From contig JAXLXW010000013.1 of assembly GCA_046327755.1 (NCBI GenBank), positions 62,001 through 126,000 on the forward strand: a stretch of 64,000 nucleotides of DNA, written 5' to 3'. Under the pieces are notes generated by a model. It was not told where the DNA came from. It worked only from the letters and a program-made list of their open reading frames with translations, and searched no databases. Of the stretch, positions 24,000 to 32,672 are shown piece after piece (the first letter of the stretch is position 1; the number at the start of each line of letters is the position of its first letter). The DNA is from SCN-70-22 sp046327755 (lineage in GTDB: Bacteria; Gemmatimonadota; Gemmatimonadetes; Gemmatimonadales; Gemmatimonadaceae). Made by a program: the position numbers and the translations under genes.

Positions 24000-26192
24000 A
24001 TGCTGACGCGTCAGGCGCTTGCCGTGACGACGGCCGTTGGCCGTACCTTGCGACACCCCATCGATCCGCGCCGCGTGGCCGAGGCGCGCCGCCGCCGCGC
24101 ACCCAGCGCGACGACGGCGACCGCGCTGGCGGACCACATCATCGAGGTGGGGCGCGAGCATCACCTCACCTACCTGCGCCGACGGGTGGCGTGGGGAGAG
24201 CTGCGCGAGATGCTCGAGCGCGGGACGGCACCGCTCGTCCTGATCCTCGGGGGGCGCGCCGACCTGCACATCCTCGTGATCGATCGCCTCGAGTCGGGGG
24301 GGATCGTCGGCGTCCGCGTTGGGGCGGACGCGCAGGAGGAGGACGTCCCCGCGCTCTCGCTCTCTGCGCTGCAAGCGCGCGTGGGCGAGGCGGTGACCGA
24401 GGTGCTCATCCCGATGGTCGTCACGCCGATGGTGTCCGACCCGGCCGAGGTGGCGGCGGGGACGGTGGACCACGAGCATCCGCGTCCGTGGTCGCGCCTC
24501 ATGCGACTCCTCGCGCAGGAGAAGCGGCTCATCTCCTTCGTCTACCTCTACGCGGGGCTGGCCGGGCTCTTCTCGCTCGCGCTCCCGCTCGGCGTGCAGG
24601 CGATCATCGGGCTGGTGGCCGGCGGGATGATCTTCCAGCCGGTCGTCCTCCTCATCGCCTTCGTGATCGTGGGGACGCTGGCCAACGGCGGGTTGCAGAT
24701 CATGCAGCTGTCGGTGGTGGAGACGGTGCAGCAGCGGATCTTCGCGCGGTACTCGTTCGAGCTCGGCGCGCGCATGGCGCGGTTGCGGCTGGAGTCCGTG
24801 GGGGAGGTGGACCTCCCCGAGCTGATGAACCGCTTCTTCGAGATCAAGATGATCCAGAAGGCGCTGTCCAAGATCCTCACGGACTGGGTGGCGGCGCTCC
24901 TGCAGGTCCTCTTTGGGGTCATCCTGCTGACGTTCTATCACCCGCTGTTTGCCCTGCTGGGGCTCCTCCTCGTCGGGACGCTCGCGGCGATCTTCCGCTG
25001 GTCGGGGCCGCGGGGGCTGGAGTCGTCGCTGCAGGAGTCCAAGTACAAGTACCGCGTGGCGCACTGGCTGCAGGAGCTGTCGCGCCACCTCCCGACGTTC
25101 AAGTTTGCCGGGCGCGGCGACCTCGCGGTGGAGCGCCTGGACCAGGAGGTGACGGGGTACCTGGCGTACCGCCAGGAGCACTTCCGCATCCTGATGCAGC
25201 AGTCGTGGGGCTTCGTCCTCTTCAAGACGATCATCAGCGGCGGGATCCTGATCCTCGGCTGCGTGCTCGTCGTGAACCGCTCCATCACGTTAGGGCAGTT
25301 CGTGGCATCGGAGCTGGTGATCGTCTCGGTGCTCGCCGCGGTGGAGAAGGCCATCCTTGGTCTCGCCGACTTCTATGACCTGCTGACCGCGGTGGAGAAG
25401 GCGGGGCACGTGACGGACCTCCCGCTGGAGAAGGGGAGCGGGATGGTCCCGCCCCCCATCGCCGACCCGAACGGGATCCAGCTCGACGTGCGCGACGTCT
25501 CGTTCACGTACCCCGGCGGCGATGCTCCCGTCATCAAGGGGATCACCTTCTCCGCCTTCCCGGGGGAGAACGTGGCGGTGACCGGCGTGGAGGGGGCGGG
25601 CGAGTCGACGCTGCTGTCGGTGATTGGGGGATTGTTCGAGTCCTACTCGGGGGCGGTGACGTACGACCGGGTGTCGCTGCGCGAGATGGACCGGGCGCGG
25701 GCGCGCGAGCTCGTCGCTTTCTGCGGGAGCGCGGTGTCGCTCTTCGAGGGGACGGTGGAGGAGAACGTGGCGCTCGGGCGCTCGTGGGTGCGCACCGAGG
25801 ACGTCCTGGAGGCGGTGGCGGTGGTGGGGCTCCTCGAGTGGGTGCAGGCCCAGCCCGACGGGTTGCAGACCACGATTGCATCTGGCGGGCGCGGGCTCCC
25901 GTCGCAGGTGGCGCGCAAGATCGAGCTGGCGCGCTGCCTGGCAGGGAAGCCGCGCCTCCTCCTCCTCGACGACGTCTTCGACGTCCTCGACCCCCCGGTC
26001 AAGCGCGACCTCCTGGCGCGCCTCCTCAAGCGCGACGCCTCGTGGACGGTGGTGACCGTGACGCACGACGCCGAGGTGATGGCGGCATGCGACCGCGTCC
26101 TCGTGTTGCGCGATGGCGAGGTGGCGGGCGAGGGGACGTTCGAGATGCTGCGCCAACATGACCAGTACTTCCGTGACCTGTCGGTGACCTGA
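24000..26192 (+). CDS. Type-I-secretion-like ABC transporter with a degenerate ATPase domain
   Basis: ATG 24000 gives 730 residues; the frame is open back to 23817. Layout: a ~165-residue N-terminal region without catalytic Cys (not a C39 peptidase), an ABC exporter membrane domain (about 170-460: FVYLYAGLAGLFSLALPLGV, VVETVQQRIFARYSFELGAR), then an ATPase-like domain (490-730). Its motifs are degenerate: Walker A is GVEGAGEST with Glu535 replacing the ATP-binding Lys; the Q-loop Gln appears replaced (AFCGSAVSLFEGTVEEN); the LSGGQ signature is LPSQV (633-637); Walker B ends Asp657-Asp658 instead of Asp-Glu. Only the H-loop His689 is standard. With overlapping HlyD- and TolC-like genes downstream it forms a complete secretion-type operon, yet this subunit looks poorly fitted for ATP hydrolysis. 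Confidence 0.88.
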   Translation: MLTRQALAVTTAVGRTLRHPIDPRRVAEARRRRAPSATTATALADHIIEVGREHHLTYLRRRVAWGELREMLERGTAPLVLILGGRADLHILVIDRLESGGIVGVRVGADAQEEDVPALSLSALQARVGEAVTEVLIPMVVTPMVSDPAEVAAGTVDHEHPRPWSRLMRLLAQEKRLISFVYLYAGLAGLFSLALPLGVQAIIGLVAGGMIFQPVVLLIAFVIVGTLANGGLQIMQLSVVETVQQRIFARYSFELGARMARLRLESVGEVDLPELMNRFFEIKMIQKALSKILTDWVAALLQVLFGVILLTFYHPLFALLGLLLVGTLAAIFRWSGPRGLESSLQESKYKYRVAHWLQELSRHLPTFKFAGRGDLAVERLDQEVTGYLAYRQEHFRILMQQSWGFVLFKTIISGGILILGCVLVVNRSITLGQFVASELVIVSVLAAVEKAILGLADFYDLLTAVEKAGHVTDLPLEKGSGMVPPPIADPNGIQLDVRDVSFTYPGGDAPVIKGITFSAFPGENVAVTGVEGAGESTLLSVIGGLFESYSGAVTYDRVSLREMDRARARELVAFCGSAVSLFEGTVEENVALGRSWVRTEDVLEAVAVVGLLEWVQAQPDGLQTTIASGGRGLPSQVARKIELARCLAGKPRLLLLDDVFDVLDPPVKRDLLARLLKRDASWTVVTVTHDAEVMAACDRVLVLRDGEVAGEGTFEMLRQHDQYFRDLSVT

Positions 26193-27499
26193 TGGGCGAC
26201 CTGCATACATCCCTTGACGTCTCGCTGCCGCCGCTGAGTGCGGCGCGATTGCTCAACCGCGCCGACCGGCATCATTCGTTCGCGCGTATCGTCGGCGCGC
26301 TCGCCATCCTGATGTTCCTCGCCCTCTTCCTCCCGTGGCAGCAGAACGTGCAGGGGAAGGGGGCGGTGACCGCGCTGCGCCCGCAGGATCGTCCGCAGGT
26401 GGTCCCCACCGTCATTGCCGGGCGCATCGAGCGCTGGCACGTGGCCGAGGGGCAGTTCGTCTCCAAGGGGGCGCTCCTGGTGGAGATCTCCGAGGTGAAG
26501 GAGGCGTACCTCGACCCGCACACGCTCGACCGCTACAAGGAGCAGCGCGACGCCAAGCGTTCGGCCGTTTCCGCCAAGCGCGCCAAGGTCGACGCGCTCT
26601 CCCGCCAGGTGCACGCGCTGGAGCAGTCGCGCGAGTTCGGCGTGGCCAAGGGGCGCAACAAGGTCGCGCTGTACGAGGCGGCGGTCATGTCGGCGGAGAC
26701 CGATTCCGTGGTGGCCGAGCGCCAGCTGGCGCGCAACCAGCAACTCTTCTCGGAGGGGCTCAAGTCGCGCACGGACCTCGAGGCCTACATCACCAAGGCG
26801 CAGTCGACCAACGCCAAGCTGGTGGAGAAGCGGCGCGAACTGCAGAACGCGCGCGTCGAACTGGACGGGGTCGTGGCCGAGTACGAGGAGAAGATCGCCA
26901 AGGCGTCGTCGGACATGAACGCGACGCGGGCCGAAATCGGCGAGGGGCTGGGCGAGGTGTCGAAGCTGGAGAACCAGGTCGCTTCGCTGGAGATCCGCAA
27001 CGGACTCTATCGCATCGTGGCGCCGCAGGACGGCTACGTGGTGCGGGCGCAACGCGCCGGCATCGGCGAGCAGCTCAAGGAGGGAGACCCGGTCGTCACC
27101 ATCATGCCGGCCGAGCCGCAGCAGGCGGTGGAGCTGTACGTGCGCCCGATGGACGTCCCGCTGCTGCGCACGGGGCGCAAGGTGCGCCTGCAGTTCGATG
27201 GGTGGCCCGCGCTGCAATTCTCCGGTTGGCCGAGCGTCGCGGTGGGGACGTTTGGCGGGGTGATCACGGCCATCGACCTGACCAACAGCAGCGATGGGAG
27301 CTATCGCGTGCTGGTGGTCCCGGACTCCGCGGACGAGGCGTGGCCGAAGCAGGTGCGCGTGGGGTCGGGGGTGCTGGGGTGGGCGATGCTCGACACGGTC
27401 CCGGTCTGGTTCGAGCTGTGGCGGCAGCTGAACGGCTTCCCGCCGTCGATCCAGCCGACGGATCCCGCGGCCAAGCAAGGCGTGGCGGGGAAGAAATGA
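26192..27499 (+). CDS. HlyD-family periplasmic adaptor
   Basis: ATG 26192 overlaps the ABC stop (TGATG). The 435-residue protein has one membrane span near residues 33-50 (IVGALAILMFLALFLPW), a lipoyl-like half (VVPTVIAGRIERWHVAEGQF), a long coiled-coil hairpin (about 105-255, many Lys/Glu/Ala heptads such as AKRSAVSAKRAKVDALSRQV and KLVEKRRELQNARVELDG), the second lipoyl half (LYRIVAPQDGYVVRAQRAG) and a beta-barrel region (QQAVELYVRPMDVPLLRTGR). Adaptors of this type join an inner-membrane ABC exporter to a TolC channel. It overlaps the TolC-like gene by 4 bases, so all three parts are translated together. Confidence 0.9.
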   Translation: MGDLHTSLDVSLPPLSAARLLNRADRHHSFARIVGALAILMFLALFLPWQQNVQGKGAVTALRPQDRPQVVPTVIAGRIERWHVAEGQFVSKGALLVEISEVKEAYLDPHTLDRYKEQRDAKRSAVSAKRAKVDALSRQVHALEQSREFGVAKGRNKVALYEAAVMSAETDSVVAERQLARNQQLFSEGLKSRTDLEAYITKAQSTNAKLVEKRRELQNARVELDGVVAEYEEKIAKASSDMNATRAEIGEGLGEVSKLENQVASLEIRNGLYRIVAPQDGYVVRAQRAGIGEQLKEGDPVVTIMPAEPQQAVELYVRPMDVPLLRTGRKVRLQFDGWPALQFSGWPSVAVGTFGGVITAIDLTNSSDGSYRVLVVPDSADEAWPKQVRVGSGVLGWAMLDTVPVWFELWRQLNGFPPSIQPTDPAAKQGVAGKK

Positions 27500-28959
27500 T
27501 CGCGACGCTTTCGTTGATCGGGGCGCTGCTGACGGTGCCGGCGGCGCGCGACACGGGGGGCGCCGCGACGTCGCGCGCCGACACCGCGCGCGCGGACTCG
27601 TCGCGGGTCCTCTCGTTCGCCGACTTCTATCGGGTGGTGGCCGCGCACCATCCCGTGGTGCAGCAGGCGCGCTTGCTGGAGCGCATTGCCGATGGCGAGG
27701 TGCGCCAGGCGCGCGGCGCGTTCGACCCCACGCTCACCGCGTCGTGGGATCGCAAGGCGTTCGGCGGGACGGAGTACTACGACTATGTGGAGTCGGCGGT
27801 GAAGATCCCCACCCCGTTAGGCGCCGACGTCAAGCTTGGGTACGAACGCACCGAGGGGAAGTACTTCTCTCCGGACCGGCGGACGCCGGCGGGCGGATTG
27901 GTCACGGCGGGGATCAGCATCCCGATCGGGCAGCGCCTGCTCACCGACGAGCGGCGCAACGCGTTGGCGCAGGCGCGCGCGCTGCGCGACTACGCGGCGG
28001 GGGAGCGGCAGGCGCAGGTGAACAAGTTCCTCCTCACGGCCGCCAAGCAGTACGGCAGCTGGTACGAGACGTGGCGCCGCCTGGCGCTCACGAACGAGGC
28101 GGTGCAGCTGGCGGAGTTCCGCCTGCGCGCGGTGCGGAGCCGCGTGGCGGCGGGCGATGCCGCGGCGATCGACACCATCGAGGCGCGCCTCGAGGTCCAG
28201 AAGCGCACGGTGCAGCAGCTCGAGGCCTCGGTCGATCACCGCAACGCGACGATCGCGCTCGAGGGGCTGCTCTGGACGGAGCAGGGGACGCCGATGGCGC
28301 TCGAACGCGGGGCGGTGCCGTCGCTCGACGGGCTCGACGTGGCGCCGGTGGACTCCGCCAGCATCACGCGCTGGCTCGCCATCGCCGAGCAGCGGCATCC
28401 CAGCGTGCAGAAGGTGAAGGCCAAGGTGCAGCAGGCCGAATCGGAACGACGCTTCGCGGGACAGCAGGTCTGGGTCCCGGCGGCGGAGCTGACCTACACG
28501 CCGATTGCTGCGCGCGACGACGGCACGTCGGCGCTGGGCGACGCCTTTGGCACCACCAGCGACGCCAAGGTCGGCGGGACGTTCAAGCTCCCGCTCCTCG
28601 CCCTCAAGGAGCGCGGCAAGCTCACCGCAGCCTCGGGCAAGCTGGAGCAGCAGCGACTGGAGCTGGCGCTGGTGCGGCGCGACATCGCAATCGCGGTGCA
28701 GGCGGCGGCCAACGACCTGGCGGCGCTCGACGCGCTGCTCCAGCTGCAGCGCCAGACGGTGGCGCAGGCGCGGCTCCTGCGCGACGGCGAGCAGCGCAAG
28801 TTCGAGAACGGGGAGAGCACGCTCTTCCTCGTCAACACGCGCGAACGCGCCGTGATCGACGAGGAGGTCAAGCGGATTGCGCTCGAGGCCAAGTACGCCG
28901 CGGCCCGCGCGGCGCTCGCGGTGGCGATCGGGGAACCGGCGCGCCTCCCAGGAGAGTAG
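27496..28959 (+). CDS. TolC-family outer-membrane efflux protein
   Basis: ATG 27496 overlaps the HlyD stop (ATGA) and gives 487 residues with a short signal sequence (MIATLSLIGALLTVPAA). The two-fold repeated architecture of TolC is visible: SFADFYRVVAAHHPVVQQAR (first long helix), then strands (GADVKLGYERTEGKYF), and in the second half AIAEQRHPSVQKVKAKVQQAE and strands TYTPIAARDDGTS. The last third is helical (RRDIAIAVQAAANDLAALDA; ARLLRDGEQRKFENGEST). It would form the outer-membrane tunnel of the ABC-HlyD system. The exported substrate is not apparent from neighbouring genes. A hairpin follows 22 bases after the stop. Confidence 0.9.
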   Translation: MIATLSLIGALLTVPAARDTGGAATSRADTARADSSRVLSFADFYRVVAAHHPVVQQARLLERIADGEVRQARGAFDPTLTASWDRKAFGGTEYYDYVESAVKIPTPLGADVKLGYERTEGKYFSPDRRTPAGGLVTAGISIPIGQRLLTDERRNALAQARALRDYAAGERQAQVNKFLLTAAKQYGSWYETWRRLALTNEAVQLAEFRLRAVRSRVAAGDAAAIDTIEARLEVQKRTVQQLEASVDHRNATIALEGLLWTEQGTPMALERGAVPSLDGLDVAPVDSASITRWLAIAEQRHPSVQKVKAKVQQAESERRFAGQQVWVPAAELTYTPIAARDDGTSALGDAFGTTSDAKVGGTFKLPLLALKERGKLTAASGKLEQQRLELALVRRDIAIAVQAAANDLAALDALLQLQRQTVAQARLLRDGEQRKFENGESTLFLVNTRERAVIDEEVKRIALEAKYAAARAALAVAIGEPARLPGE

Positions 28960-28980
28960 GCAGGAGGAGGCAAAGGAAGA

Positions 28981-29014
28981 GCGCTGGCGACGCCGAGCGT
29001 CGGTGCCAGAGCGC
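28981..29014. terminator. Hairpin after the secretion operon
   Basis: GCGCTGGC pairs with GCCAG-A-GCGC around an inner GACGC / GCGTC stem. It starts 22 bases after the TolC-like stop, with no T-run. It probably ends or protects the ABC-HlyD-TolC transcript. Confidence 0.5.
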
Positions 29015-29171
29015 GTGACGGTATTGGCGGATCCCAAGGAATCCCGGGTGCGGGATGCTGCGATTTTACTTCATCGCGACTCGCGCCCGGCCGATACTCA
29101 CTCGTGTACCGCAGGGTGTACCCTCACGTCGCCCCAGGCGGGACCTTCGCAACCCGGTCCGCGAGAATGGC

Positions 29172-29603
29172 ATGACCCTCCCCGATGCAGGCAGCGTGCA
29201 AGGTGCCACCACGGCTCGCGCCGGTGACGTGAGCCCCGACAGCGCGCCCCCGCCGGAAATGATCGAGGCGCTGGCGCTCGTCCAGCGCATCGGCGGCAAG
29301 GAACTCCTGCACAAGGTCATCGCGCTCTTCCGCACGACATCGGAACAGCGCCTCGGGGCGATGCATGCCGCCCACGCCACGTGCGACCACTACCAGGTCT
29401 CGCGCCTCTCGCACGCGATGAAGGGGAGCGCAGCGCAGGTTGGTGCGGAGGGGCTGCGCGCCGCCTCGCTTGCCCTGGAGAAGGAGGCGCAGTCGCTCAC
29501 CCCGGACGAACTCCTCGCGCGCCTGACCATCATTGCCGAAGAAGCTGCGGTCGCGTGGGCGCAGCTCGATTCCTACGCGCAGGGCGCGGGGGGCGAATCG
29601 TGA
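29172..29603 (+). CDS. Hpt-domain phosphotransfer protein
   Basis: ATG 29172 gives 143 residues (the frame is open to 29055 but without protein-like sequence). Residues about 30-130 are a histidine phosphotransfer domain with the acceptor His81 in RLSHAMKGSAAQVGAEGL. The flanking helices LALVQRIGGKELLHKVIALF and ASLALEKEAQS are typical. Hpt proteins relay phosphate between receivers in multistep phosphorelays. Its stop overlaps the GTG of a single-domain receiver, and a REC-kinase-REC protein follows, so all parts of a relay are present in one operon. Confidence 0.85.
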   Translation: MTLPDAGSVQGATTARAGDVSPDSAPPPEMIEALALVQRIGGKELLHKVIALFRTTSEQRLGAMHAAHATCDHYQVSRLSHAMKGSAAQVGAEGLRAASLALEKEAQSLTPDELLARLTIIAEEAAVAWAQLDSYAQGAGGES

Positions 29604-29977
29604 GACGCATCGCCATCGTCGAAGACAATCCCGACAACCGCCTCCTCGCGACGGCGCTGCTCGAAGGGATGTACACGTGCACGGAGTACGAGACCGGGAT
29701 CGACGCGCTCGAAGGGCTGCAGCAGGACACGCCGTGCCTGGTCCTCCTCGACATCTCGCTCCCCGGGATGGACGGCGTCGAGACGCTGCGGCACATCCGC
29801 GCCAATCCCGCACTGCGGCACCTCCCCGTCATCGCCCTCACCGCGCACGCCATGACGGGTGACCGGGAGAAGTACATCGCGGCCGGCTTCGACGACTACG
29901 TCACCAAGCCGATCGTGGACGAATCGATCCTGTTGGGCGCGATCGCTCGCGCGCTGGACGGGGCGGCGGTTCGCTGA
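29600..29977 (+). CDS. Single-domain response regulator
   Basis: GTG 29600 overlaps the Hpt stop (GTGA) and gives 125 residues. It is a stand-alone CheY-like receiver: acidic Glu8-Asp9 (IVEDNPDN), phospho-acceptor Asp51 in VLLDISLPGMDG, Thr in IALTAHAMTG and Lys in DDYVTKPI. There is no output domain, as in DivK/Spo0F-type relay intermediates. It is most likely a partner of the Hpt protein upstream and the hybrid kinase downstream (start 31 bases away). Confidence 0.92.
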   Translation: MRRIAIVEDNPDNRLLATALLEGMYTCTEYETGIDALEGLQQDTPCLVLLDISLPGMDGVETLRHIRANPALRHLPVIALTAHAMTGDREKYIAAGFDDYVTKPIVDESILLGAIARALDGAAVR

Positions 29978-30008
29978 GCGCCTACCTGGCGACCTCGGGG
30001 ACCGGATC

Positions 30009-31595
30009 ATGAGCGCGGGGCTGCAGAAGGAGCGGGTCCTGGTCGTCGAGGACGACGACCTCACGGCGACCATCGTCGTTGCGGCAGTGTCGGGCGGGGG
30101 TGCCATCGCCGACGCCCGCGCCGACTTCGAGCCGTTCCGCGTCGCGACGCTGGAGGCGGCGATCGAGGCGCTGCGGCGCGAGAGCTTCGCCGCCGTCCTG
30201 CTCGACCTCTCGCTCCCCGACAGCACCGGGCTCGATACCCTCAACGCGCTGCTCTCGCTGGGGGTCGACAGCGCAATCATCGTCCTCACCGCCCTCGACG
30301 ACAGCGCCATCGCGCTGCAGGCGGTCCGGCTCGGGGCGCAGGACTACCTGTTCAAGGGGCGCGTCGACCCGACGCTGATCGTCCGCTCGCTCCTCTACTC
30401 CATCGGGCGGCACCGCGCCGAGGCGCAGCTCCGCCAGGCGCAACAGATGGAGGCGCTCGGCCGGTTGGCCGGCGGGGTGGCGCACGACTTCAACAACCTC
30501 CTCACGATCGTCATCGGCAACGCCGAGGCGATCGAGAACCAGATGCTCCCGCCCAGCGAGGTCCCGGCCGCGGTCGGCGAGATCCGCGTGGCGGCGCGAC
30601 GGGCCGCCGCCCTCACGCAGCGCCTGCTGGCGCTAGGCCGCCAGCAGCAACTGCAGCCGCGCGTGATCGACATCGGGGAGTCGGTGGCGCAGATGGAGCC
30701 GATGCTGCGCCGCATCGTCGGCCCGGACATCGCCTTCACCTCGCTCGTCACCGGGCGTACCGAGGGGGTCAAGGTGGACCCGGCGCAGTTCGAGCAGGTG
30801 GTCCTCAACCTCGTGCTCAATGCCCGCGATGCGGTGAAGGGTGACGGACGCATCACCGTGGAGGTGGTCCCGCTCGAGGTGCGCGACTCCGCGGCGTGGA
30901 AGCCGCGCCTGCGGCCGGGGCGCTACGTCTCGCTCGTGGTGCGCGACAACGGCGACGGGATCCCGCCCGAGGTCATGGCGCGCCTCTACGAACCGTTCAT
31001 CTCGACCAAGGCGCCGGGAAAGGGGACCGGACTCGGGTTGTCGATCGTCTACGGGATCGTGCAGCAGAGCGAAGGGTCGATCCGCTGCGAGTCCTCGTTA
31101 GGGCGCGGGACGACGTTCACTGTCGCCTTCCCCGAGGCGCAGGAGGCCACGGTGCACGTCCGCACCGTCCTCGAGGAGGAGTCGACCGAGGCGCCCCCGT
31201 CCGAGACGATCCTCCTGGTGGAGGACGAACCGTCGGTGCGCGCGCTGTCGCGTCGCATCCTCGAGCGTGCGGGCTACGCGGTGCTCGACGCCGGCTCGGG
31301 CGACGAGGCGCTGGCACTCTTCCGGCAGGAGGGGGCGCATGTGCGCCTGGTCGTCACGGACGTCGTCATGCCCGGGCTGCGCGGTCCGGAGCTGGTGGCC
31401 GAGCTGGAGCGACTGCGCCCCGGGCTCCCGGTGGTCTTCACGTCCGGCTACGCCGACGACGAGTTGATGCGACGCGGCGTCTTTCCCGAGCACGTCTCCT
31501 TCCTCAAGAAACCGTTCACGCACCTCGACCTGCTGGCCGCGGTGCGCGAACAGCTGCAACGCGCGCGCACCGCCACCCGTCGCGAGATCGCCTGA
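30009..31595 (+). CDS. Receiver-kinase-receiver hybrid histidine kinase
   Basis: ATG 30009 gives 528 residues and no membrane span, so the protein is cytoplasmic. Domains in order: receiver (about 8-125, phospho-acceptor Asp66 in VLLDLSLPDSTG), HisKA with His159 in GRLAGGVAHDFNNLL, HATPase (NLVLNARDAVKGDG; GKGTGLGLSIVYGIV) and a C-terminal receiver (about 400-520; DVVMPGLRGPEL). The N-terminal receiver means the kinase is itself controlled by phosphorylation. With the Hpt and single receiver just upstream it forms a compact phosphorelay. The final output regulator is not in the operon. Confidence 0.92.
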   Translation: MSAGLQKERVLVVEDDDLTATIVVAAVSGGGAIADARADFEPFRVATLEAAIEALRRESFAAVLLDLSLPDSTGLDTLNALLSLGVDSAIIVLTALDDSAIALQAVRLGAQDYLFKGRVDPTLIVRSLLYSIGRHRAEAQLRQAQQMEALGRLAGGVAHDFNNLLTIVIGNAEAIENQMLPPSEVPAAVGEIRVAARRAAALTQRLLALGRQQQLQPRVIDIGESVAQMEPMLRRIVGPDIAFTSLVTGRTEGVKVDPAQFEQVVLNLVLNARDAVKGDGRITVEVVPLEVRDSAAWKPRLRPGRYVSLVVRDNGDGIPPEVMARLYEPFISTKAPGKGTGLGLSIVYGIVQQSEGSIRCESSLGRGTTFTVAFPEAQEATVHVRTVLEEESTEAPPSETILLVEDEPSVRALSRRILERAGYAVLDAGSGDEALALFRQEGAHVRLVVTDVVMPGLRGPELVAELERLRPGLPVVFTSGYADDELMRRGVFPEHVSFLKKPFTHLDLLAAVREQLQRARTATRREIA

Positions 31596-31668
31596 CAGCG
31601 GCCGCGCGTGGCGGGTGTCCCCGCCTGCCACGCGCTCGCGCGTCCGCGCGTCGCCTCAACCGGGACCG

Positions 31669-32535
31669 CTACCGCCGTGTCCCTTCGTGCAACGCGATCC
31701 CGCCCAGCAGGTGGTCGCGCCGCCGGCTGGCGGTGAACCCCGCGCGCTCCAGCGCCTGCGTGAACGCGTCGGCGGTGACGAAGTGGCGAATGGAGTGCGC
31801 GATGTAGTTGTAGATGACGGGCGCCCGGTGCCACCACCACCCCACGAGGCTCCCCGACAGCTGCAAGTAGCCGAGGAAGAGTGCGCGCCACGGGGCGAAG
31901 GCGGGGCGGTAGAAGTCGAGCGTGAGGAGCACTCCCCCCGGGCGCAGCACGCGGTTGAGCTCTCCCAGCGCCTGCTCGTACTGCGGGACATTGCGCAGCG
32001 CGTAGCCGCCGAGGACGACGTCGACCGATGCGTCGGCGAAGGGGAGGCGCGTGAGGTCGCCGGTGGCAAAGCGGATGCGCGCACGGTCGCCCTCGGGGAC
32101 ACGCTCCTGGGCGCGCGCGATCATCCCCTGCGCCGCATCGACACCGTGCACGGTGGCGTGCGGGCGCAACGCGGCCGCTGACAGGGCGAGGTCCCCCGTC
32201 CCGCAGGCGACGTCGAGGACGACGGCGCGCGCCGGCGCACGCTCGGCGAACCAGGCCATCAGCTCGCGCTTCCACGCCGCGTCCATCCCAAAGGAGAAGA
32301 GGCGGGTGAAGGCATCGTAGCGCGGCGCGATGTGCTCGAACATCGGCGTCACGAACGATTGCTTGCGCGCCGGGTCGCGGAGAAAGGCCTCGAGGTCGAG
32401 CGCCGCCAACTCCTGAGGGGACGCGGTAGGCGCCGACGTGGGCGCCGCTGTGGGCGCCGCCGTGGGCGCCGCGGAGGGCGCCGCGGGTGAAGCCGCGTTC
32501 GGAGCGGTGGGGCGTGGGGGCGTCGGAGGGGACAT
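31669..32535 (-). CDS. ubiE: Ubiquinone/menaquinone C-methyltransferase (UbiE/MenG)
   Basis: The 288-residue protein begins with a ~45-residue low-complexity Ala/Pro/Thr tail and then shows the UbiE fold: PMFEHIAPRYDAFTRLFSFG and AWKRELMAWFAE, the SAM-binding motif VVLDVACGTGDLALS, GVDAAQGMIARAQERV, and the family signatures FADASVDVVLGGYALRNVPQ and RHFVTADAFTQALERAGF. The enzyme methylates the quinone ring with S-adenosylmethionine in the last steps of menaquinone (or ubiquinone) synthesis, which matters for the quinol-fed NapC-type cytochromes here. The true start may be near residue 40, since the tail is repeat-encoded. Confidence 0.88.
   Translation of the reverse strand: MSPPTPPRPTAPNAASPAAPSAAPTAAPTAAPTSAPTASPQELAALDLEAFLRDPARKQSFVTPMFEHIAPRYDAFTRLFSFGMDAAWKRELMAWFAERAPARAVVLDVACGTGDLALSAAALRPHATVHGVDAAQGMIARAQERVPEGDRARIRFATGDLTRLPFADASVDVVLGGYALRNVPQYEQALGELNRVLRPGGVLLTLDFYRPAFAPWRALFLGYLQLSGSLVGWWWHRAPVIYNYIAHSIRHFVTADAFTQALERAGFTASRRRDHLLGGIALHEGTRR
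32426..32485 (-). repeat. Five 12-bp units in the 5' end of ubiE
   Basis: Units of the type GTGGGCGCCGC[TCG] repeat five times (with GTAGG and GAGGG variants at the ends). They encode the Ala-Pro-Thr-rich tail in front of the methyltransferase domain. Confidence 0.8.
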
Positions 32536-32672
32536 GCAGGGCGGGGAGGGGTACGGCGCGAGCGACTAGTTTATCTTGCGGGACCAGTTCGACGGGAGCC
32601 ATGCGCGCCGCGCGTCGCCCCCGACGCTTCCAGTCGGAAGCTCCCCCCAGACGCTCTCTTCAAGCACGGGAC

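Noticed and set aside
24000..24500. C39 peptidase domain at the N terminus of the secretion ABC transporter.
   Set aside because: No catalytic Cys and no His/Asp pattern of C39 peptidases are present.
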